64,000 bases of DNA from Enoplolaimus lenunculus (taxonomy: Eukaryota > Nematoda > Enoplea > Enoplida > Thoracostomopsidae): the NCBI GenBank assembly GCA_030248215.1, contig JASANG010001449.1, forward strand, positions 96,331 to 160,330, in the 5' to 3' direction. The stretch's first letter is position 1, and each line of letters opens with the position of its first letter. This document shows, in pieces, positions 11,547-22,726 of this stretch. A program made the translations under genes and the position numbers. Under the pieces are notes generated by a model that did no database searches, was not told where the DNA came from, and saw nothing but the letters and a program-made list of their open reading frames with translations.

Positions 11547-11708
11547 GGGCCCCTAGCCAAGGCTACGCCAGGGGGCTCAGCTCCCCCTAGAAAAATTTTG
11601 GCCCCCTTGAAACTTTTCAACTTTGCTTGCAAGTCATTAAAAACCCTTGAAAGCCCTGTCTGAAAAATTTGTAGCCCCACTAGCACGGTGAGCTGGTTAC
11701 GGATCTGC
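11547..11708 (+). mobile_element. hAT-like MITE (family C)
   Basis: It follows the family C order: GGGCCCCTAGCC, a G/C-rich AGGGGGCTCAGC, ATTTTGGCCCC, TTTTCAACTTTGCTTGCAAG, AGCCCC, then AGCTGGTTACGG. Well-preserved relatives lie at 18728-18892 and 50918-51088. Confidence 0.65.
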
Positions 11709-11951
11709 TCTGGGGGACTTTTAGCTGTATACAGGATCGATGATTTTACAAGCGCATGAGAAAAAAGTATTGCATTTACTGAATGTTATAATTTGATTTT
11801 TGCAATTATTTGGCATATCCTATATAATTTTTTTGCTTAATTACAACTGTCGATACCGGCTGTGTTTTGCAGATTTAAAAATACGGCTAGCGTTAAAGCT
11901 GTTGCTGCAACCTAAACGTGCATGACACCCAGGTCTGTAGTCAATCGCCTT

Positions 11952-12080
11952 CAGAGGGTCAAACAATTTTCAATAGGGACATCCAAGGGTTACGTATAAG
12001 CAAAGTTGAAAACATTCTGGAGGAAGATAAAATTTTTCCAGGGGCGCTGAGTCCCCGGCACTCCCCCGCTCAAAATCGCT
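11952..12080 (-). mobile_element. Diverged family C fragment
   Basis: CATCCAAGGGTTACGTATAA, AAAGTTGAAAAC, AATTTTTCCAGGGG and GCTGAGTCCCC keep the family C order in reverse. Termini are lost. Confidence 0.45.
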
Positions 12081-12104
12081 TTTAGTGTTGCACTAATTGC
12101 TGTT

Positions 12105-12463
12105 CAGGACAGGTCAAACAAATGCTCGATAAAGAATCAAGAGTCAACCAATCAGATCGTTACAAAACAGGTTAATTTATTGCTCCAGTAGTTGTTCAGT
12201 TGTTCTGACTTATCATTTGACAACTGGCGTTTGGTTCGCGATTCCTCAGTTTGCCACAGAAGTAAGTACATGTTCAGATATGCAATATAAAGTTTTATAC
12301 CCATTTCTGTCATAGGGAATTGTTTTTATGTCATACTAAAAACTGTTGTTCAGGGCAGCTCAAACAACCGCTCGTCGAAAAATCAAAATTGAACCAATCA
12401 TATTAATACAACAAAAAATAAAAGTTTAGACTTTCCCCCATTAGACTCAGTTGGTTCTCAACA
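12105..12463. repeat. Repeated GTTCAGGACAGGTCAAACAA segments
   Basis: A motif of about 70 bp (TGTTCAGGACAGGTCAAACA ... AACCAATCA) occurs near 12108, 12350 and, partly, 12832. Nothing coding is seen. Confidence 0.5.
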
Positions 12464-12783
12464 CAGTGCAACCGGATGCAAACATGCCGGATCTGGAACT
12501 TAATGTCAACAAAACTTGCCGAAGCCGGAACTGAAGCCGGAGACGAGGCAGTTAAATGGTTTGGTTTAACGCTAATTTTTTACCAAATCTCGACAACTTT
12601 TATCTTCACAATTGTGTCAAAACTTAAAACGAAAGGCTGCAAACAAGTAAGTTTTGTAAAAATTACGCAAAATTTCACTGCCGAAATTGCCAGATTCCGT
12701 GGCAAAAATTCTGCCGGATCCTGAGCCGGAGGTCAATTTTCTGCCGGATCCGTAGCCAAAGGCAGACCTTCGGTCGTACCCTG
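12464..12783. mobile_element. CCGGA-rich hAT-like MITE (family F)
   Basis: It starts CAGTGCAACCGGATGC and ends GGTCGTACCCTG. The interior (AACTTGCCGAAGCCGGA, GGTTTAACGCTAATTTT, GCCGAAATTGCC) matches 49987-50350. No clean target duplication was found. An 82-residue frame inside it is not considered a gene. Confidence 0.6.
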
Positions 12784-15700
12784 GCTCTGAAATAGCAGGT
12801 TTGGCTATTCTGACCTACAATTGGCATTTCAGGTGTTCAGGACAAGACAAATGCTCAAAACCAAAATCAATTTATTACAGTTGATTCGCGCAGATTCACT
12901 GCACTCAAGACATAACATATGGTCGCCGGTACCAGGCAAACAACGATAATAAATCGCCGTAAATGCTTGTTATTTTCGAATTCAAAACGGATATTTCGTC
13001 TTTGCGGGATTAAGGTTATAATTTTTCTGCTGCGCATCAAAATATCTGTATTTTGTTTTTCGAAAACACGCGGAGGATGTGGGTAAAATAGCTCGCTAAT
13101 ACACTTGTTGGCACCAAGTGCAGGCTGTAGATTTACTGGTCATTTTTCAAACTTCGCTGTTGAAATTGAGATTTTAGTAAAAAGACAGCTGCAGAATGCA
13201 AAGGGTATAGAAAATACTTCAATAAGCTTTATCGTTAACTAATGTAACGATGGTTGATGTAAAAAACAGGGGCGGAACAGTATTATTTGCGTTAACTGGT
13301 TGATGATACGAGTTGCAGTCATTAATGAGTGTTGATATGCAAGTTTATGCTACAAATATTCTACATGAACCTTTCTAATCCGTTTTGCAAAGCGTGAAAA
13401 GTGTTATTAACAATTTTTAATGCTTAATAGCGGAATGAATTTGTTTGATTGTCACTGATCGAAAGAACCGAAAATTCCCAGTATGGTGGATGGCAAAGCT
13501 TCGCGATCACAGGTATACTTGTGTTTGCTTAAATTCTTAAATAACGTTTTAGCTTTTCGTGAAAATTTTTTCTTATTCAATTTGGGATTTAAAAATTTTA
13601 CATTTGCGTGCACCAAGTATTTTAATTTAGTTATACGTGAGCTTGCTATAGAAATTTGAACTACACTATGGCTTGAATAATTTCAGCATTTAATAATGAT
13701 TTATTTATTCAAATCGACAGGTTTAAAGAAATAAAAGTACAATTACACACGGCGAAATGTTGGCAATATTGCAAACTTGAAAAACAGAACAGGCAATTGC
13801 TCATTTTGATACTGTAATTTTGTGACCTTTAAACTGCAAATAGCAGTTCAACGTTTACCGGTTCCGCTTTGAAATCGTGTTTATAACGTAAACGAGTATA
13901 GCGTAGACAAAGCCAGCATTATGGAAAATATAATTTGCGCTGTATAATTATATCAATAGGGGTTTTTTGTGTTACCGACTGAAGAAGTTCACACATCCCT
14001 TAGCAAAAACGGTTGGTCAAACCCGTAAAACCACACCCCTCAAGCTAGAGTCTTGGGAAGCAAAATTGAATGAATACCGGGCGGATACCGTTAACAAGAT
14101 ACATAAGGTGGTTTTAGCACAAACAATATAAAAATGTTACATTTAGTGAGTTTTTGTGAAAGTGAAAAATTTTACTACTCTCATTCTACGGCGTTGAAAT
14201 AAAGACAGTACTTTTACCCTATAACCCTGAAACTGACAATGTTCTTAAAACCGAAATGTTTTTAAAACCGAAATGTTTCTTAATTTATGCCAAAGCGGTT
14301 TTAGCACAAACAGTACACCATGATACACAAATCAAAAGTTAATAGTATACCAGCTGTCAACAGTTGACGATAGAGGTTGAGCTTTGAATTTTTAACACAA
14401 AAATTCAACGAAATTTGGTAAATTTTTTAATGTTTTTAAAAAAATTGGTTTGGCTATCGCTAAAGTTTGTAGGTATGACAGGTGCTATAGCGACATATTG
14501 ATATATATATATATATATAATACTAAATATATCATAATTTCTATATACATACATTGCAATTTGGTGCTCATAAATACGCTATATGCAGAAAACGGACTAA
14601 CCTAAGAATGTTTCACTAAGATTAGTTCTGATATACAAATACAGAGAAGTATGATGGAGTACGAAGTATACCTATTATAGAGAGCCTTTTGTAGATGAAA
14701 ACTATTTAATTTTTTAGATTGAAAAATTGCGAATTTTTCAGCTTTCCAATTAAGATAAAATCCACTTTTTTAGCTGTTGCAACGGAACAAAATTAAATAA
14801 AATCGTAAACCAGGCGAATTCGTAAGACTTAATCAACTTAAAAACAATCTTGATGCTACAAATTTTAATTTCAACATATGCTGTATAAATGTTATTAGTA
14901 TGATGACATTTTTATGAAAAAAGATAAACTTTACAGTCAAACTGAAGAAGCAAATGCGGTAAAATTTAGTTTTATGGTTGTCAAAAAAATTACTCGAGCT
15001 AAGGTCGACTGAAGTTGAGCTCAACTGGTGTATCCTTCAAATTTTTGCGAGAAATTCATATTAAAGTTCATGATTCAAACGCAAATATTTTTACAATAAT
15101 AGCTATGTAACAACGATAGAGAGCAAACAATTATACCAAAAGTATTAAAGCAGAGAAAATATAAGCCTGTGACACCCAATCGTAGATAGCACTTAAAGCC
15201 GGTTAACGATTGGTTTTAGTTCCAAAAGTTACAAGACCAATCACCAACTGACGATGTAGCTTCGATGAAATTTGAGAATACAGGCCAATACTTTCAAAGA
15301 TAAATTAAAAAATCCCACGATGGACTCGTTTCGTCAACCGTTTGGTCACAATTTAATCTTACAATTTTTTCGTTAAACTTCTTCAGCACCGACTAGGATT
15401 GTAAGTTTCCACAACACATATTGCCTTAAATTTTCTAACGCTTAAGTGCAATTCTTTGAACACATATGGCCGTTACCTTATAATTAATACTGGAATGTCT
15501 CACGTACGTATTTTTGGTGGTTTCGCTAACTTTTACGCATTCGCGCAAAGCTGGATGACTAGTTATAATTATGACAGAAATGAAATTTAATTTAATATGT
15601 TCATAGGTCGTATGGGTCTTTACTTTACTGTTTAAAAACAACTGATCAGGCACAAATTTTAATGAAACAATTTGCTGAGCCATCGCTAAAAATGTAATTC

Positions 15701-16012
15701 TGTTGTACCAAGAATCTAAAAGTAATTACCGCAATGGAGCGTAGGAAAATTAGGCCATTTTACCGTCTATTTCAACAAAGATCACTAATTATATACAATG
15801 AGTAAAATTTAAAGTATTTCAAATAAAATTATAATCAATATATATGTTTTGAAAACTATTACGAATATTCAACTCAAAGCTTAATATAAACAATAATATG
15901 TTCATTTTACCAGGAGGAATGTCAGGTATGCTCAGTATACAGAAAACAAGACACCGCCCTCGTCAAACGCAAGAGTAGGATTCATAAGTTAAAATAATTA
16001 ATTACCATTTTT
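12784..16012. other. Long unassigned AT-rich stretch
   Basis: No gene could be supported. It contains a family A head fragment near 13257-13290 (ACAGGGGCGGAACAGTATTA), two copies of GGTTTTAGCACAAACA (14110 and 14292), a short TA microsatellite near 14500, and a family Q motif at about 15215-15290. The remainder is unique to my eye. Confidence 0.5.
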
Positions 16013-16410
16013 AGAGCATTTACGCTAAATTGAGTCAATGACTCGATTTCTGAAACCCTACTTAAGCACACTTTAATACTTAAGTACGTGCTAAGTAATT
16101 ACTTACGCATTTTGTCTTAGAAGATTAGTTAAGTTAAATAGTAAAAATACATACGTCGCTGACTAATTTTTACTATATCAAAGACTAGCAGTTTTGGTAT
16201 ATTAACCTTAGTGTAATTAAAACTGCAGACTGATGGTACCTTGTTAATATAAAGTAAAACTGTGGCTTTTTCGTTATGACAATGGCTCACATATCGTTGT
16301 TGTTTGTTTTGGTCCAAAAGTTAAGTATATATTTACTTAAGTCGACAACTTAGTAAGTATTCAAGAATAACTTAAAGTAAATACTTAAGTAAGATTTTAG
16401 AAACCCAGCC
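16013..16410. mobile_element. Diverged MITE with TACTTAAGTA-rich ends (family I)
   Basis: The left part, TCTGAAACCCTACTTAAG, is mirrored by TACTTAAGTAAGATTTTAGAAACCCAGCC at the right. Similar phrases bracket 28770-29370. Boundaries are approximate. Confidence 0.5.
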
Positions 16411-16697
16411 AATATTTGAACATTATTCTTATTATTAACGTTAGATATACGCTGTTATTGTTACCTCCCCGTTCATCCGCTAACAACTCGCAGCAGCGAC
16501 GTAGCCATGATTTTAGAAACGAGGGAATCTAACCAGGTCTGTCATAAAAAATGTCGAAATGGGTTTTCAGGGTCACCAACTGAAAAAGATCCTAAAAGAA
16601 CCTCCGGACAAAAAATGGCAAACGGCGGTTTGATGTCACAACCGCTAGCTATACCCTTACTTTAAAGCCCCTTTCAATGGCACCACCGCTGTCGCCG

Positions 16698-19379
16698 CTA
16701 ACGTCTTCGTTTACTTGATGACCGACTACGACCACCCTTGTCCTTTTTCGGTTTGTCTTTCTTTTTATCTTTTTTACTATTTTTCTTTTTGTCTTTCGAT
16801 TTCCCTCGACCGCGTGACGAATCGTCTTCTAAAAATCAAACAATTTAAAAAATGTTCTATATTTATCCACAATAACATGCGTACACCAGATGACTTTCGA
16901 GGATGTTCTGTCATGGACACTGAAACGTTTTTTGGATTCAGTGCGGCTGCACACTACCGAATCAAATGTTACTCGCTCGGGCTACGCGCATAATATTGTG
17001 AAAATTGCATATTTTTGTATATGAGAATCAAAAAATATTGTGTGAAGGAATGCATTTATTCAACAATCGTTTACCTCATAATGGCAACGAGCTTGAAGCC
17101 AGACGCATTTTATACAAACTCAACTGCAAAATTTAAAGTTTAGAACCTTGGTAGTTCGTATTACTATGAAAATTTTGGGACTTACATTATGAAAGGATAG
17201 TTCATATTAGCAAGAATTAATTAAATTTAATTAGCAAGAATTAATTAAATTTAATTAGCAAGAATTAATTAAATTTAATTAGCAAGAATTAATTAAATTT
17301 AATTAGCAAGAATTAATTAAATTTAATTAGCAAGAATTAATTAAATTTAATTAGCAAGAATTAATTAAATTTAATTAGCAAGAATTAATTAAATTTAATT
17401 AGCAAGAATTAATTAAATTTAATTAGCAAGAATTAATTAAATTTAATTAGCAAGAATTAATTAAATTTATGTAATTAAACGTTACCGCTACTACTACCGC
17501 CACCACGGCCTTTCGATTTGGATCGGCCACGTTTTTCGCTGCCCGAACTGCCGCGTCTGCCGCCGCCTCCGCGTGACGGCGACGCAGAAGACAGTCGTGA
17601 CATTTCGCGAACGTACTCGCGACCAGCACGAGCGCCTTCGCGAACGTCACGACTGCGTTCTTGCCAAGTGGTTCGTGGCGGTGAAAAACGGCCGCCTTTA
17701 CGTGATCGTTCTTTGATTGTCGTGCGAATACTTGACAACGGAATATCGCTGTCAATAGCGCGCTGTTTGCCGCTGTCGAACGGCTGTAAAATATCAAATT
17801 TGAGTCGAAAGTATTTAAAATTAAAAAACTTTAAAAATCACGGCCAATGTAAAGAACAGGGGCGGAACAGTATTATAAGCATATTCCTAAGGCTAAGCTT
17901 AAGGTTAAGCGTAAGCATGAGTTTATTCCTCAGCCTAAGCATAATCCTAAGCCTAAGCCAAGCGAAAAAAATCAGTCTAAAGCTTAAGCTTTCTCTTTTC
18001 TACAGAAAAACGTTTCGCCCCTGAACTTTACATGCGCCAAAATTTCGAACACAAATTCAAAATGTTATACGCGAAAATAATTCAAAACTTTAATCACAAA
18101 AAGGTTTTAAAATCTTTACTAAGCAAAATTAATTTTGAGTTAACAAAAATTATGCTTCAGTCAATAATTATAACCAGTATATTCCTACTTTAGTTATAGT
18201 TTAACCCTTTCTCACATGAATATTTTCAATTTTATATGAGATGTAAGTTCAAGGTAAGATTCGATCCCCAGTCTCACGGGTGGAAGGCGTTTACAATGAC
18301 TACTGAGCTATAGGAGCTTGACGCTCGAGCCCGAGTAGGCTTTCACGTTTTGTGGAGATTTTACACTGCGCATATATTTTATATAAGTTAAGCACTGCTT
18401 ACAGTGTGTGTATTGCTCGTACATTATTGTATTTAGTTGTTCACAGTATACTCTATGAGCGAAAGGGTTGGGATATGGTTGCTTTTTGTGCCACTACATA
18501 TAAAAAAATTCACGAAAATTTATGCAAAATCCGTGATTAATCTTAGCTGTTACATCACAAGCACTCGATAGATACTTCACAAATTTGACAATCCGGTTTC
18601 TGAAACGTAAACCTATTAAGCAGCGTCAAATCTTCAAACCAGGATCCAAGCATAGTCGTAAGCAATGGCTTTTGGTTAGACATTTGTTCAGAACTTGTTA
18701 TTTACGTCATACGGACCGGTTGGTCTCGGGACCGTAGCCAAGGGGGGTGGCAGGGAGGGCTCAGCCAGCCGTGAAAAAATTTTGGCCTCCCTAGAGAATT
18801 TTCAACCTTGCCTGTGACTCATTGGAAACTCTTGAATGTCCCTCCTGAAAAAGTTTTAGCCCCCTAGCAAGGTGAGCTGGCTACTGGCCTGGTTGGTCTC
18901 ATGGGAGCCTCTAGTCTTATAGGGCCAAGCAAATCCGCAGGTTTATTGCGTATCACTCTCTTAATTTCAGACGTGTTCATCGTTTTTTTGAGTGTCGAAG
19001 TGTATAATTTTGTCATGAGATTTAGGCTTATATTCGCGGTTAGGCTTAATCTTTGACCTTTTAGTCGGAACGCCACTCTATACACCAACTCAGACCCGCT
19101 GGAACAGGGGGTGTTTATAGCACCTATGGGTACCCCTAGAAAAAATACAGGGCCGTCGCTGATTGCAAGGTGTTAAACTGCGCTGGATTGTCAAATCTCG
19201 CTAATTTTCATGTGTTTTACCTTTCGCTTTTTTCCAGACGTATCATTACATATTGGTTCGTGTTTTTTGAGTCTTGATTTGACAAATTTTCGTCCACATG
19301 TGCGACAAGCCAACAAATCTTGGCTGTCGTATTCGTCTTCGAACGACGCATCGCGTTTCTTTTTAAACCAACTTGGCAT
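16698..19379 (-). CDS. ZC2HC1-family zinc-finger protein with basic/serine-rich tail (paralogue 1)
   Basis: Three exons on the minus strand: 19379-19221, 17783-17486 and 16828-16698, giving 195 residues. The exon 1 donor reads AAG/GTAAAA (phase 0); exon 2 has acceptor TTTACAG and donor AGCG/GTAACG (phase 1); exon 3 follows TTTTTAG and ends in TAG. Residues 25-44 are a C2HC finger (C25, C28, H40, C44; CRTCGRKF...RLKKHEPIC). Spliced, they continue GKKRK-PFDSGKQRA-DSDIP, closely matching the KKRKTFDSSRQRA-TDIP segment of animal ZC2HC1A/B, which confirms the first junction. Residues from about 70 are rich in R, S and G, and exon 3 is lysine-rich and ends SSSKRRR. The second finger of vertebrate ZC2HC1A is absent. 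The family is zinc-binding but of poorly known function; the tail suggests nucleic acid or nuclear association (inference). A similar gene lies at 24880-26188. Confidence 0.85.
17209..17468. repeat. 24-bp AT-rich tandem array in intron 2 of ZC2HC1-like paralogue 1
   Basis: About 11 nearly perfect copies of AGCAAGAATTAATTAAATTT plus AATT. The array starts 17 bp inside the intron from the exon 2 donor (17485), so it is transcribed immediately after that splice site. Confidence 0.95.
17842..18038 (+). mobile_element. Family A MITE in intron 1 of ZC2HC1-like paralogue 1
   Basis: It starts GGCCAATGTAAAGAACAGGG and ends CTGAACTTTACATGCGCC, with CCTAAGCC core units. The flanks AAAATCAC and AAAATTTC match at 6 of 8 positions, a worn 8-bp target duplication. 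Confidence 0.88.
18201..18470 (-). mobile_element. piggyBac-like MITE with tRNA-type boxes (family J), in intron 1
   Basis: It starts TTAACCCTTTCTCACATG and ends GAGCGAAAGGGTTGG. The reverse strand holds TAGCTCAGTAG (box A-like) and GATCGAATCTTACC (box B-like). TTAA plus CCC termini are characteristic of piggyBac elements. The copy is diverged from 21217-21487. Confidence 0.7.
18728..18892 (+). mobile_element. hAT-like MITE (family C) with perfect target duplication, in intron 1
   Basis: GGGACCGTAGCCAAGGGGGG at the left and GTGAGCTGGCTACTGGCC at the right. The 8-bp TTGGTCTC stands on both sides (18720-18727 and 18893-18900), a perfect target duplication that places family C among hAT-type elements. 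Confidence 0.85.
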
Positions 19380-19763
19380 CGTTGCTGGATCTGCAGTCGC
19401 GAATCGTGCTCAAGTTTGGACAAACTAAGGTTTAAGCGGAGTTCAAAATAGCGATAAATTATAATTTTTGTACGCAAATGAGATATTTTAATTTTGTGCC
19501 TGAAACGTCTACAAATGATTTAAAAACAGCCCGGTCCCAAGTACAAATCCTCATTTTGACAAAAATTTTAAGTCTATGCGTGAATTTGAAGCCTAACCTA
19601 AACACAACTTTATTAGCGACTTGCTCTATGCATAAGCAAAACACTTTCTCTGTATATATGATTAAAGCATGGAGTACTGCCCCGCATACGTATTTTGGGC
19701 AAGGTTCCTGCATTGGTCACAACATATTATAGTACATAAACGGGATTGTTCTCTAATTAGAAT

Positions 19764-19933
19764 CAGGGCCAAAGCCGCCTCGCGTCATACCCACCATTTG
19801 GTGGGCACACCCTTAAAAGCATTCCCACCCTAACCGGATGAAACAAAAATCGCCGAAGTTTTAAAATGCGTCTGGCTTCTCGCTCGCTTCGCTTGCTAGT
19901 TTCGGAACCCCACCGCAGTCTGTTCCGGCACTG
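19764..19933. mobile_element. hAT-like MITE (family M)
   Basis: CAGGGCCAAAGCC at the left and GTTCCGGCACTG at the right. The interior shares CTAACCGGATGAAACAAAAA and TTTTAAAATGCGTCTGGCTT with 62049-62240. Flanks are similar but not an exact duplication. Confidence 0.7.
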
Positions 19934-20166
19934 ATTTTAGAATAGTTTACATACATATACATTCACTAACAGTTTTACGCATTGCACAAAGTTGAACGAC
20001 TAAACTTATTCAAGTTTAAACGAAACAATCTCTTCTCGTTGAGTGGCTGCACACCCTTCCGACTTCTTAGCTCCGAGATCAAAATTCGGCAACCGTTGGA
20101 TGATTGAAGAGCTTATTTGAAGCCGCCCTATCATCCCCCATTGGAGCTAGCAAGAGTGGATCATGA

Positions 20167-20433
20167 CAGGAGTGTGCAACTCTTGGGGTCCCGCATGGTA
20201 CAAAATGTACCACCGGGGTTGCGTTTTGTCCGACCACCCTTGTTTAGAGGGGGTCGTTATCACATGGATACCCCTAAATTAAACTATAAGAGGACTATGT
20301 TTGACGCCGCATACATAAAGTGCCATGGTTTGCACCGGTTGTACCCATCTCTAAAAGAAGGGGGTACGGCAAAAACGCAACGCGTGCCAGGAACATTCTT
20401 TTCTACACAAAGTGTACCCAGTGGCACACTCTG
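20167..20433. mobile_element. Inverted-repeat element with long imperfect arms (family R)
   Basis: The left CAGGAGTGTGC...TTGCGTTTTGTCCGACCACC is mirrored, inverted, by GGTACGGCAAAAACGCAA...GGCACACTCTG. The arms span roughly 85 bp. A 106-residue frame crosses it, but the arms explain the sequence better. No target duplication was seen. Confidence 0.55.
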
Positions 20434-21216
20434 GTGAAGTGTAATTATCGACTCTTGGTGCTAGGTTCACACTTCATTATTATCTCTGATTCAACGTTAA
20501 AGACACACTAGAAACTTCTAAAATAACAGTAACACTGGAAGAATACAGTAAACTGGCTAATGTAGCCACTGCAGTAGTATTGTAAGGCCTAAAAATAACT
20601 CTTAAAGCATAAGATAAAAATCGTACTCGTTTGTTTCTAACAGTAGGTTGTCTAAATAATATTGATAACAATTTTCAATATTGCACATAGCTTGTTTCTA
20701 AGTTACTATACCATCAGGTTCACTAGATACCACATGATTTAAATTTCTAATTATTCTGGTTACCAAGATTAATCATGCAGTTGCCTAGCAACCATATACA
20801 CTTTCTTGGATGCATCTTAATATCGATTAATGTTTGCTGTTGTGTTCTAAACTACAAAATTCTAGGTACTTTTGTATCTCTGCGCATCAGAAAATATTTC
20901 AAAAAATATTGCTCAAACCCCCTCTAAATTTATTCATGCGTAGTATAGGTTGTTTTCAAGCCTAAACTGAAAAACATGGTAAAATTTGAAACTGGTTAAG
21001 TACCGTAACTAATTCTTACTAAGGGTCTGTCGAGACGAAGTGGCGTAAGGGTCACCCTCACAAGCCATATTTAGGTCTATCGAGTTGAGACAATTACAGC
21101 GTCAGGTCATAGATAACAGTTGCAAATTTTAATTTAAGAAACAGAATTTCAGTAATAGTTTTTTTGGTTTTAAACACCGCCAACTCAAACCAGTGTTACG
21201 ATAATGTGGCTTATTC
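20434..21216. other. No gene or element seen
   Basis: Unassigned AT-rich sequence without a supported frame. Confidence 0.4.
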
Positions 21217-21487
21217 TTAACCTCTTCTCACATTAAGTTGCCTATAGGCAACTCAGGGCAGTGTATATACGTTAAATAGTATATATCGCACCGTGTTTAA
21301 CAATTGCAACACTTAAACATAGTACTAAATCACCACAAGACGTGAGAGCCCCCTCGGGCTCGAGCGTCAAGCTCCTATAGCTCAGTGGTGTTGGTATACG
21401 CCTCCCACTCCAGTCACTGGAGTTCGAATCCTAGCATAAAAGTAGGTCTCCGGGGAAATAGAAAATATTCATGCGAGAAAGGGTTAA
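21217..21487 (+). mobile_element. piggyBac-like MITE with tRNA-type boxes (family J, best copy)
   Basis: TTAACCTCTTCTCAC at the left and GCGAGAAAGGGTTAA at the right, with TTAA at both outer edges as in piggyBac insertions. A small hairpin (GTTGCCTATAGGCAAC) follows the left end. At 21371-21435 lie a box A (TAGCTCAGTGG) and a box B (GTTCGAATCC) about 45 bp apart. A near-identical copy is at 29002-29272. Confidence 0.85.
21371..21435 (+). promoter_or_regulatory. tRNA-like internal pol III promoter within family J
   Basis: TAGCTCAGTGG and GTTCGAATCC match tRNA A and B boxes, but the acceptor and T stems do not pair. This is therefore a tRNA relic or promoter rather than a working tRNA gene. 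Confidence 0.65.
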
Positions 21488-21622
21488 TATTGCTTCGAGT
21501 GACGCCTCAGAAATAAAGTATATGGATTCTTCCCAGCAACCAAGACCTGGTATCATATGGGAAGGATCAAGAATAATACATCTGGGGCAAGAATACTTTA
21601 GCGCAATCTGTATAAGGGAATC

Positions 21623-21782
21623 GGCCCATGTATAGAACAGGGCCAGAACAGTAGTATAAGCCTATTCCTAAGCGTTAGCCCAAGCGTAAGCCTAAGCCTA
21701 CGCAAAAAATTAGTCTAAAGCTTAAACTGACACTATTATAGCCCCTCCGGAAAACGATGCAGCCCTGTTCTGTACATGGGCC
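21623..21782 (+). mobile_element. Family A MITE
   Basis: GGCCCATGTATAGAACAGGG to CTGTTCTGTACATGGGCC, with a short CCTAAGCC core. The flanks AGGGAATC and GGTGAATC agree at 6 of 8 positions. Confidence 0.85.
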
Positions 21783-21794
21783 GGTGAATCAATA

Positions 21795-21960
21795 TACAAT
21801 GCACAGTGTTTGACAATTACGTCGTATTAGCGCAGTGTAAAATCGCGTAGGACGAGTGAGCCTCATCGGGCTAGAGTATCAAGTTTCTATAGCTGAGCAA
21901 TGATGGTAAACGCCTTCCGCCCGAGAGACTGCTTCTCGAATACTGGCTTGCGAGCAGATC
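21795..21960 (+). mobile_element. Degraded family J fragment
   Basis: CAGTGTTTGACAATTAC, GAGCCTCATCGGGCTAGAG and CTATAGCTGAGCAATGATGG follow family J order. The TTAA ends are lost. Confidence 0.6.
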
Positions 21961-22121
21961 TTTATGATTAAATGCTTGCAAAGAATTTGAGTAGTGAGCT
22001 ACGATGACTACACGAGTGGGACGACATTCTGCCTATCTACAGCGTGGCATGCAGGATTACATTATTTGAGGTTATACTGATTAGGTTAAGATTGTTGACT
22101 GAGTTGAAGTTCAACGTGATT

Positions 22122-22328
22122 GGCCCATGTAAAAATCAGGGGCGGAACGTTTTTCTGTGGGACTGTAATGGAGTAAGTTTTTAGCTTTATAGACTTATTT
22201 TTTGCTTGGCTTAGGCTTAGGTTTAGGCTAATAGGTTGTGGAATGAACTCATTGTTACGCTTAGGCTTAGGCTTAGGATTACGAATATGCTTATAATACT
22301 GTTCCGCCCCATGTTCTTTACATTGGCC
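22122..22328 (-). mobile_element. Family A MITE
   Basis: It starts GGCCCATGTAAAAATCAGGG and ends GTTCTTTACATTGGCC. The core is GCTTAGGCTTAGG. The flanks ACGTGATT and GCGTGATT match at 7 of 8, an 8-bp target duplication. Confidence 0.9.
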
Positions 22329-22546
22329 GCGTGATTTTGGACCAAGGTACGAGATGACAAAATGTGCTTTAAGTCCACAAGAGCTGTTGCCCTTAGCATA
22401 ACATAGGCCAGTGACTATAGTGCTACAGAAAAACAAGGATGATAATTTTTGCTACAGTACTGCGCATGAACCACTATTTTACATTTACCATACGCTGCAT
22501 AACGAATTGCTCGTTATAGAAATTGGCGTTATGTGGCTGCGTAACT

Positions 22547-22726
22547 GGCCCATTTTAAGACCACGACCGGAACGCTTGCCTGCGAGACTGCAATAGAGTA
22601 AAAGCTTAAGCTTTAGACTATTTTTTGTTTACGATTTGGCTTAGGTTTCAGCTCCTTCTTTACGCTTAGACTTAGCCTTAGGAATATTCTGCAACTACTG
22701 TTATGGACCTGTTCTAGACATTGGCC
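22547..22726 (-). mobile_element. Family A MITE (diverged)
   Basis: GGCCCATTTTAAGACCACG to CTGTTCTAGACATTGGCC, with family A interior order and a short, worn TTAGGC core. Confidence 0.75.

Noticed and set aside
17518-18024. A 168-codon plus-strand frame opposite the ZC2HC1-like exon 2
   Set aside because: It is the complement of a real arginine/serine-rich exon and runs on into a MITE.
20117-20437. A 106-residue proline-rich protein
   Set aside because: The segment is better explained by the imperfect inverted arms of family R, and no domain is recognised.
21371-21435. A functional tRNA gene
   Set aside because: The A and B boxes are good, but the acceptor and T stems do not pair and the sequence sits inside a TTAA-flanked MITE.
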